This document shows, piece by piece, positions 7,254-11,920 of a DNA stretch of 11,920 bases. The DNA comes from an uncultured Opitutia bacterium (lineage in GTDB: Bacteria > Verrucomicrobiota > Verrucomicrobiia > Opitutales > UBA953): contig CAIKRN010000203.1 in NCBI GenBank assembly GCA_903829855.1, forward strand, positions 1 through 11,920, written 5' to 3'. The notes under the pieces are model-generated. The model was not told the origin of the DNA and did not search any database. It saw only the letters and a list, made by a program, of their open reading frames with translations. The first letter of the stretch is position 1, and the number at the start of each line of letters is the position of its first letter. The position numbers and the translations under genes are program-made.

Positions 7254-7900
7254 GCTGTCAGCTGTCTTGCGAAGGCGGCGCGATCTGGCGCCTTAAAGAA
7301 GGCGGTGCCGGCGACGAACGTGTCCGCTCCGGCGGTGCGGCATTGGCGTCCCGTTTCCACATTGATACCTCCATCCACCTCGATGCGAAAGTCAGCCCCA
7401 CGTGCCGCGCGTTCGGCCGCCAGAAATTCGATACTCTTTAGGACGGCCGGGATGAACGCTTGGCCGCCGAAGCCGGGGAAAACGCTCATACAGAGGGCGA
7501 GGTCCACGGACTCGAGATAGGGCAACAGGCGGCGAGGGTCCGTATCTGGATTCATAGCAATACCAGCGCTCATGCCATGGCTTTTGATGGCGGTGATGGT
7601 CTGGGCGATGTCGTGGTCGGCTTCGACGTGCACGGTCAATCGTTCTGCCCCGGCTTTGGCGAAGGCGGCTACGAAACGATCGGGGTTCGTGAGCATCAGG
7701 TGCACATCGAAGTGGAGTTTAGTGAGCGGGCGTAGATCGGCGACCACTTGCGGTCCGAAGCTAATGTTGGGCACGAAATGCCCGTCCATGATATCCAGGT
7801 GCAGCCAATTCAGGCCGGCTTCCTCAACGATGCGAACGCCTTGGGCAAAGTCGCCATGATTGGCGGCGAGCAGTGACGGGGCGACGACAGCGTTAGGCAT
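7250..7900 (-). CDS. rpe: Ribulose-phosphate 3-epimerase
   Basis: Rpe interconverts D-ribulose 5-phosphate and D-xylulose 5-phosphate in the cytoplasmic pentose-phosphate pathway. The 216-residue protein shows all the TIM-barrel signatures: APSLLAAN (7-14), LHLDIMDGHFVPN (33-45) with H34 and catalytic D36, FDVHLM with H67, MSVFPGFGGQ (138-147), EVDGGIN with catalytic D176, and the phosphate-binding GADTFVAGTAFF (191-202). Bacterial enzymes commonly have Asn where this one has F141 (VNPGFGGQ), a change near the active-site loop. Its ATG lies 1 bp after the stop of the LptE-like gene, so it is probably the last gene of the rpmF operon. It ends head-on against rlmN with overlapping stop codons. 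Confidence 0.97.
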   Translation of the reverse strand: MPNAVVAPSLLAANHGDFAQGVRIVEEAGLNWLHLDIMDGHFVPNISFGPQVVADLRPLTKLHFDVHLMLTNPDRFVAAFAKAGAERLTVHVEADHDIAQTITAIKSHGMSAGIAMNPDTDPRRLLPYLESVDLALCMSVFPGFGGQAFIPAVLKSIEFLAAERAARGADFRIEVDGGINVETGRQCRTAGADTFVAGTAFFKAPDRAAFARQLTA

Positions 7901-7901
7901 T

Positions 7902-8387
7902 TTACCAAGCGGTGGTGGCGGCTTCGCGGATTTGCGATGCGATATTAGCGAATAAGGTCGGGGCGAGGCTCAATTCCTCGGCGGCGCTGTCGCCCGCGAG
8001 TTGGAGTGTCGCCACAGATGAGAAGTCGCGATCCTTGAAGAGTACGCGGCGACCGCTGTCGGTCGTTAGGCTGCATCGCACCACAAATGTCACCCGGTAA
8101 CTCGTGTAGGTGTAAGCATCGCCGGTCTTCGTCGTAAAGCCCTCGCGTCGGTATTGGGTTACTTCCGTGCTGAGCACGGCGTCGCCCGTGCCGATCTTGA
8201 TGCGAGGATCGGCGGCCAGGGCCTCGGTGATTTTACCCTGTAGTACGGCATGCGTGCCCGGGCGGGGTGTGGAATTACGGATGGGCGCGACCTCAATCGA
8301 GCGGAACGCGGTCTTCGGCGCACCCAGCTGATAGGATGAGCAACCGGCGAGGCAGAGTCCGACAAAGGCCGCGAAGATTTTCCTCAT
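7902..8387 (-). CDS. LptE-like outer-membrane lipoprotein
   Basis: The 161-residue protein begins MRKIFAAFVGLCLAGCSS, a lipoprotein signal peptide with lipobox LAGC and acylated Cys at position 16. Ser at +2 and +3 fits outer-membrane sorting by the Asp+2 rule known from E. coli. The mature part (SIEVAPIRNSTPRPG, DAVLSTEVTQYRREGF, then a strand-rich segment and a C-terminal helix with FANIASQIREAA) follows the pattern of LptE, the lipoprotein that plugs the LptD barrel and helps insert lipopolysaccharide into the outer membrane. The match is from pattern recognition only, since LptE sequences diverge widely. The start overlaps the upstream BamD-like gene by 4 bp (ATGA), which suggests translational coupling. 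An envelope role is supported by that neighbour. A generic small lipoprotein remains possible. Confidence 0.7.
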   Translation of the reverse strand: MRKIFAAFVGLCLAGCSSYQLGAPKTAFRSIEVAPIRNSTPRPGTHAVLQGKITEALAADPRIKIGTGDAVLSTEVTQYRREGFTTKTGDAYTYTSYRVTFVVRCSLTTDSGRRVLFKDRDFSSVATLQLAGDSAAEELSLAPTLFANIASQIREAATTAW

Positions 8388-9559
8388 CGACGTTCGGTCT
8401 CAGTGGCTGACTTGGCAGGCTCTTTCTTAAACCCGAGCGAATCTAAATCGTCCCCCACCGCAGCCGGTTTGACGTCCGTGCCGATGCGCGGGCGCGGATA
8501 GGTACCGAGCAGGCGATCGGCGATCGACTTGGGTGGGTCCGGGTTTTTCTGGATCTCGGCCAGCATGACTTCAGCGTCTTTGGCGGCCGTGGATTCGGGG
8601 GAAATATTACGGCAGGCGTTGGCCATCAGTTTGGCGGCCTCGGGGTTGTTGCGATTATACCAATAGAATTTCGCGAGCTGCAGGCGGGCGCGGGCGGCGC
8701 GGTCGCGAAGGATGGCGATCTGGGCCGCTGCTTGGCTCGACCGGGCATCCTTGGGGAACTTTTCAGCGAGGGCCCTCCAGTGGTCAATCGCTTCCAGGGT
8801 GGTCGCCTGATCCCAGTCTGGCCCCATCGAATCTTTGGCCCGCAAGTTGGCGAGCATCTCGATGGCTTCAGCCGAGTATTTAGAGGCCGGGAAGTCGCTC
8901 ACGATGCGTTCGAGTGCTTCGGTCAGCTGGGGAATCAGGCCGCGTTCTTTGGCGAGCCGTGCGGTCCGGATGAGGCATTCGTCGGCCAGCGGTCCGTTGG
9001 GGGCGAGCCGGATGGTCTTCTGCCAAATGCTGATGGAGCTTTCTTGGTCGCGGAACCATGGGAACCAGCCGCCGAGGTAGCGCCGCTCCCCTTCGGCCAG
9101 GTGATTGGCGATTTCAAACTGAACTTGCACGGCTTGCTGGAAACCAGGGTAACTAGAGTGCCGCGAGAAGAGGTCATCGATGAGCTCAGTCGCATTTTCA
9201 AATTGCCCGCGCGCCGTCAGAAGCTTGGCCCGCTCCAGTAAGGAGACAGCTTCGGCTTCAAACCCCTTATTGGCTTCGCCGATGGTAGCCCATGACTTTA
9301 TCGCTGTTCCGATGTCGCCAGAGTCGGCCTCACGTGAGGCCGCGTTCATGGCGGCCACGACGATATCTTCGCGGCCTTGCGGGACGACGTCGCAGATTGT
9401 GCCCGGCTTAACCTTCCAGCTAGCCGCGCCCTTGTAGCCTTCCACGAAGGCTCCCGTGGATTGGTCTAGCTTGGTGTCAGTGGTGCGTACGAATTCCGCT
9501 TGAGCGTGGGCGCCAAGCAGGAGTGCGGTGCAGAGAATGGATTTAGCGAGTGGGTTCAT
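8384..9559 (-). CDS. Secreted BamD-like tetratricopeptide repeat protein
   Basis: The 391-residue protein starts with a signal peptide (residues 1-21, hydrophobic ILCTALLLGA, likely cleavage after AQA). It has no lipobox, unlike true BamD. TPR-like helical pairs span about 75-340, including AEAVSLLERAKLLTARGQFE (102-121), ALERIVSDFPASKYSAEAIE (215-234), HWRALAEKFPKDARSSQAA (260-278) and LQLAKFYWYNRNNPEAAKLM (293-312). The pattern of runs ending FP.S.Y or similar is typical of BamD/YfiO and YbgF-type proteins. The tail after 340 is Pro- and Lys-rich. I prefer ATG at 9559 over an upstream start at 9610 because only the shorter form places the signal peptide at the N-terminus. It overlaps the end of fabH by 17 bp and the next gene by 4 bp. 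An outer-membrane assembly role is inferred from fold and neighbours. Confidence 0.75.
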   Translation of the reverse strand: MNPLAKSILCTALLLGAHAQAEFVRTTDTKLDQSTGAFVEGYKGAASWKVKPGTICDVVPQGREDIVVAAMNAASREADSGDIGTAIKSWATIGEANKGFEAEAVSLLERAKLLTARGQFENATELIDDLFSRHSSYPGFQQAVQVQFEIANHLAEGERRYLGGWFPWFRDQESSISIWQKTIRLAPNGPLADECLIRTARLAKERGLIPQLTEALERIVSDFPASKYSAEAIEMLANLRAKDSMGPDWDQATTLEAIDHWRALAEKFPKDARSSQAAAQIAILRDRAARARLQLAKFYWYNRNNPEAAKLMANACRNISPESTAAKDAEVMLAEIQKNPDPPKSIADRLLGTYPRPRIGTDVKPAAVGDDLDSLGFKKEPAKSATETERR

Positions 9560-10556
9560 GCCAGCGAAGAAGGGTTGCGCCCCAGGTGAGCCCGGCGCCG
9601 AAAGCGACAATCAGCACGAGGTCTCCGTGCTTGATTTTGCCTGCGCGCCAAGCCTCCTCGAGGGCGAGGGGGATGGAGGCCGCCGAGGTATTACCATAGC
9701 GGTCTAGATTGGAAGGAAAGCGATCCATGCTCACGTTGAGCTGACTGGCAACCGCTTCCAGGATACGAATGTTCGCTTGGTGGGGGATGAACCAGGCGAC
9801 CTGCTCGGATTTCACGCCACACTTGGCCAGCACCCGCTCGCAGGATTCAGACATGACGCGGACGGCATGCCTGAAGACTTCCTTGCCGTTCATCCGAAGG
9901 AGGTGTTTTCCGGCTTTAATCGACTCAGGGGTGGCGGGGGTGGCGGAGCCTCCCGCCGCACAGTGTAGGAGTTCGGCGTTATTGCCGTCGGCCCCGAGCA
10001 GATTGCCCAGCACCCCGACGTTCTTTGCGCTCGTGGTGGCAAGAATCGCTGCCCCAGCTCCATCGCCAAAGAGCACGCAAGTCGTGCGGTCGGACCAATC
10101 CACGACGCTGGAAAGTTTCTCGGCGCCGATGACTAAGGCGTGCCGATAAGCGCCGGAGCGCATCATGTCGGTGCCGACTTGGAGTGCGTAGACGAAGCCG
10201 GAGCAGGCCGCGGAGACATCGAAGCACGGGATGTCTCGGCGGAGCCCAAGTTTCGCCTGGAGTAGGCAGGCCGTGGAAGGGAAGGGGACGTCCGGCGTCA
10301 TCGTGGCCACGATGAGCAAGTCGATGTCGGCAGGGGTGAGACCAGCGCGGGTGAGAGCTTGGGCGGCGGCCTTGGCGCCCATGTCGGACGGGTTTTCATC
10401 CGCGGCCGCGATGCGGCGCTCAGAAATGCCTGAGCGGGTTTTAATCCACTCATCGGAAGTATCTACCATCGATGAGAGTTCCTCATTGGTGAGTTTGCGG
10501 GCCGGAGCATGAACTCCGAGGGCCTGAATGAAGACTGAAAGCTCCGCGCTGCTCAT
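9543..10556 (-). CDS. fabH: Beta-ketoacyl-ACP synthase III (FabH)
   Basis: FabH starts fatty-acid synthesis by condensing acetyl-CoA (or another acyl-CoA) with malonyl-ACP in the cytoplasm. The 337-residue product is of normal length. The catalytic triad is complete: C118 in VSAACSGF, H259 in FIPHQANIRI and N289 in DRYGNTSAAS. Other family signatures are MVDTSDEWIKTRSGISER (30-47) and the C-terminal GAGLTWGATLLRW. ATG at 10556 gives the normal N-terminus; a GTG at 10598 would add 14 non-family residues. There is no Shine-Dalgarno sequence; the leader just before ATG is pyrimidine-rich (TTTCCTCCCGC). It follows plsX by 49 bp, a pairing common in many bacteria. Here the next genes are envelope genes rather than fabD, fabG and acpP. 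Confidence 0.98.
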   Translation of the reverse strand: MSSAELSVFIQALGVHAPARKLTNEELSSMVDTSDEWIKTRSGISERRIAAADENPSDMGAKAAAQALTRAGLTPADIDLLIVATMTPDVPFPSTACLLQAKLGLRRDIPCFDVSAACSGFVYALQVGTDMMRSGAYRHALVIGAEKLSSVVDWSDRTTCVLFGDGAGAAILATTSAKNVGVLGNLLGADGNNAELLHCAAGGSATPATPESIKAGKHLLRMNGKEVFRHAVRVMSESCERVLAKCGVKSEQVAWFIPHQANIRILEAVASQLNVSMDRFPSNLDRYGNTSAASIPLALEEAWRAGKIKHGDLVLIVAFGAGLTWGATLLRWHEPTR

Positions 10557-10605
10557 CGATAGCGGGAGGAAAGACCCCTTGGGCGGGGAAGGGAACACTA
10601 AAACC

Positions 10606-11676
10606 TCAAGCTTCCTCTGGGGTCTCAGAAATCACCTTATTAGCCTCCGCTAGGGCGGAAAGCATGCGACTGCCGGCGCCATGGCCAAGGGCCTCTAGCC
10701 CGAGCCGGATGGCACTAGCGATGCCCTGCCGATTGCTGGATCCGTGGGCCTTCATCACTAGGCCGGTGAGGCCAAGGAGGGGGGCTCCGCCGTAGCGTTC
10801 GGGCTTCAGTTTTCCCTTAAGGTCGCGCAAAAGTGGGAACATCGCGATTCCGCCCGCCAGGTACATCGGGTTACGCTTAACTTTACTGCCGACGAGGTCG
10901 CGTAGCATGTAAACGAGCCCTTCCAGGGTCTTTAGGATGACGTTCCCCGTGAAGCCGTCGGTGACAACAACGTCGCAGGCGTCGCCAAAGACATCAAAGC
11001 CTTCCACCGGGCCGATATAATTAATGCGGTCGCCCATGGCCTTAAGTAGGGCGTGGGTACGATTGATGCGGGGACCGCCTTTGCCTTCCTCGGTGCCGAC
11101 CGTGAGCAGTCCGACCCGCGGATTGGCGATGCCGAGCGAGCTTTGTGCATAGATGGCACCCAGCACTGCATTGTGCACCAATTGAGCGGGCGTCGCCTCG
11201 GGGTTGGCTCCCACGTCCAGCATGATAAAATGTCCTTCCCGGCGGGGCATGATCGCAGCCAGCGCTGGGCGCTCGGCCCCTTCCATGGGTCGCACTTTAA
11301 TCGTGCCGGCGGCCACCAAAGCCTTGGTGTTACCGGTTGAAACGACCATGTCGACCTCGCCAGACTTCAGCATTTCCAGCGCAATGACCATCGAGGAGTC
11401 GCGTTTCGATTTAAGCACCGTCATGGCGGCGTCATCTGGCCCGACGATGCTGGTGGCGTTCTTAAATTGGATACGATTGGACTTCAGCGAACGATGCTCA
11501 AAGGCCAGCAGGCGTAGATTGTCTTCATGGCCGACTAACACCAAGGTGTCGTCTGGCCCGATGATGCCTTCCTTTAAGGCAAGGGCGGCAGCGGCGACGG
11601 CTTCCGAAGGGCCCAAGTCGCCACCCATGCAGTCAAGGGCGATGCGGTGGCCTTTCTTCAGAGGGGCTTCGCTCAT
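10606..11676 (-). CDS. plsX: Phosphate acyltransferase PlsX
   Basis: PlsX makes acyl-phosphate from acyl-ACP, feeding PlsY in phospholipid synthesis at the inner face of the membrane. The 356-residue protein is of normal length and carries the family blocks IALDCMGGDLGP (12-23), VSTGNTKALVAAG (112-124), LDVGANPEATPAQLVHNA (153-170), RVGLLTVGTEEGKG (187-200), VVTDGFTGNVILKTLEG (237-253) and GGAPLLGLTGLVMKAHGSSN (296-315). ATG at 11676 is preferred over an in-frame TTG at 11688. It sits 27 bp after rpmF and 49 bp before fabH, the classic rpmF-plsX-fabH order. The N-terminus has a few extra residues (MSEAPLKKGH) before the first strand. The call is very secure. Confidence 0.98.
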   Translation of the reverse strand: MSEAPLKKGHRIALDCMGGDLGPSEAVAAAALALKEGIIGPDDTLVLVGHEDNLRLLAFEHRSLKSNRIQFKNATSIVGPDDAAMTVLKSKRDSSMVIALEMLKSGEVDMVVSTGNTKALVAAGTIKVRPMEGAERPALAAIMPRREGHFIMLDVGANPEATPAQLVHNAVLGAIYAQSSLGIANPRVGLLTVGTEEGKGGPRINRTHALLKAMGDRINYIGPVEGFDVFGDACDVVVTDGFTGNVILKTLEGLVYMLRDLVGSKVKRNPMYLAGGIAMFPLLRDLKGKLKPERYGGAPLLGLTGLVMKAHGSSNRQGIASAIRLGLEALGHGAGSRMLSALAEANKVISETPEEA

Positions 11677-11681
11677 ATGGT

Positions 11682-11694
11682 CGGGCAATGCCCG
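11682..11694 (-). promoter_or_regulatory. Small hairpin between rpmF and plsX
   Basis: A perfect 5-bp inverted repeat (CGGGC / GCCCG) with a 3-nt spacer fills much of the 27-bp gap between the two genes and ends 5 bases before the plsX ATG. It is short and has no U-tract, so it is not a terminator. It could modulate plsX translation or mark a processing site, or be chance in GC-rich DNA. Confidence 0.2.
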
Positions 11695-11703
11695 GAGGGG
11701 AGC

Positions 11704-11883
11704 TTAAGCTCCGGTGTCGAGCACCTGACGGCCACGGTACTTGCCCGTGGTTGGATCGACGCGGTGGGAACGACGGAGGGCGCCGGATTCGGCGTCCTTG
11801 ACGAGCTTAGGGGCGCGGAACTGGTTGGCACCGCGACGGAGTCGGCTGCGGCGTTTGGACTGTTTGCGTTTCGGGTTGGCCAT
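11704..11883 (-). CDS. rpmF: 50S ribosomal protein L32 (bL32), zinc-free form
   Basis: This 59-residue gene was read directly from the minus strand. The N-terminus MANPKRKQSKRRSRLRR and the segments FRAPKL and YRGRQVL are diagnostic of bL32, a small basic protein of the large ribosomal subunit. In the zinc-binding form two CxxC pairs occupy the middle. Here they align to DAES (30-33) and DPTT (43-46), so all four cysteines are replaced and the protein cannot hold zinc in the usual way. It is the first visible gene of the plsX-fabH run. Only 37 bases lie upstream within the window, and no Shine-Dalgarno sequence sits at the normal distance. The gene before rpmF is often a DUF177/YceD gene, but it is not visible here. 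Confidence 0.95.
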   Translation of the reverse strand: MANPKRKQSKRRSRLRRGANQFRAPKLVKDAESGALRRSHRVDPTTGKYRGRQVLDTGA

Positions 11884-11920
11884 GGTTCTACGCTGGGATG
11901 AGGGTCGGTTCTACCCCTCC
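11884..11920 (-). other. Short segment upstream of rpmF with a repeated octamer
   Basis: The last 37 bases hold two direct copies of GTAGAACC (minus-strand sense) at 11907-11914 and 11884-11891, with starts 23 bp apart. The second directly abuts the rpmF ATG. The segment may be leader or the very end of an upstream gene; too little is visible to decide. Confidence 0.2.

Noticed and set aside
9543..9559. Possible frameshift between fabH and the TPR gene because they overlap in different frames
   Set aside because: FabH ends with its normal C-terminal GAGLTWGATLLRW and the next protein begins with a normal signal peptide, so this is a genuine gene overlap.
9560..9610. Upstream start for the BamD-like protein at 9610
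   Set aside because: It would put 17 polar residues before the signal peptide and lengthen the overlap with fabH.
1..11920. Mobile elements, CRISPR arrays, tRNA or rRNA genes
   Set aside because: I saw no transposase or integrase motif, no terminal inverted repeats with target duplications, no regularly spaced repeats and no tRNA-like cloverleaf. The window is nearly filled by coding sequence.

Overview
The window looks like a chromosomal housekeeping segment of a Gram-negative member of the PVC superphylum, most likely Verrucomicrobiota and possibly the Opitutia/Opitutales side. That placement is inferred from three things: an oversized GreA (656 residues, where a stand-alone GreA has about 160), an ArsR-type helix-turn-helix fused to a methyltransferase, and envelope genes (an LptE-like lipoprotein and a BamD-like TPR protein) placed next to fatty-acid and ribosomal genes. 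Base composition is moderately GC-rich. I see no mobile element, phage gene, tRNA, rRNA or CRISPR array.

Layout, right to left, because nearly everything is on the minus strand. (1) 11883 to 7250 is one tightly packed gene run: rpmF (ribosomal protein L32), plsX, fabH, a secreted BamD-like TPR protein, an LptE-like lipoprotein and rpe. Spacings are 27 bp, 49 bp, a 17-bp overlap, a 4-bp ATGA overlap and 1 bp, so an operon is likely. It links translation, the start of fatty-acid and phospholipid synthesis, outer-membrane biogenesis and the pentose-phosphate pathway. (2) rlmN (6117-7253) is the only plus-strand gene. Its stop codon overlaps that of rpe tail to tail. (3) The long greA (4046-6016, minus) is divergent from rlmN across about 100 bp and ends at a clear hairpin terminator (4001-4022). 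(4) The ArsR-methyltransferase fusion gene (3022-3960, minus) has its own short upstream region. A second hairpin (2959-2979) lies after it. (5) A very long exported TPR/coiled-coil protein starts at 2883 and runs off the left edge after 961 codons with no stop.

Most genes lack a recognisable Shine-Dalgarno sequence. Several have pyrimidine-rich leaders just before ATG instead. The best leads for a second look are the extended GreA with a possible Tudor-like N-terminal domain, the L32 with all four zinc-ribbon cysteines replaced, the structured leader of the large TPR gene, and the overlapping rlmN/rpe stops. I did not find convincing evidence of a new biological system here.
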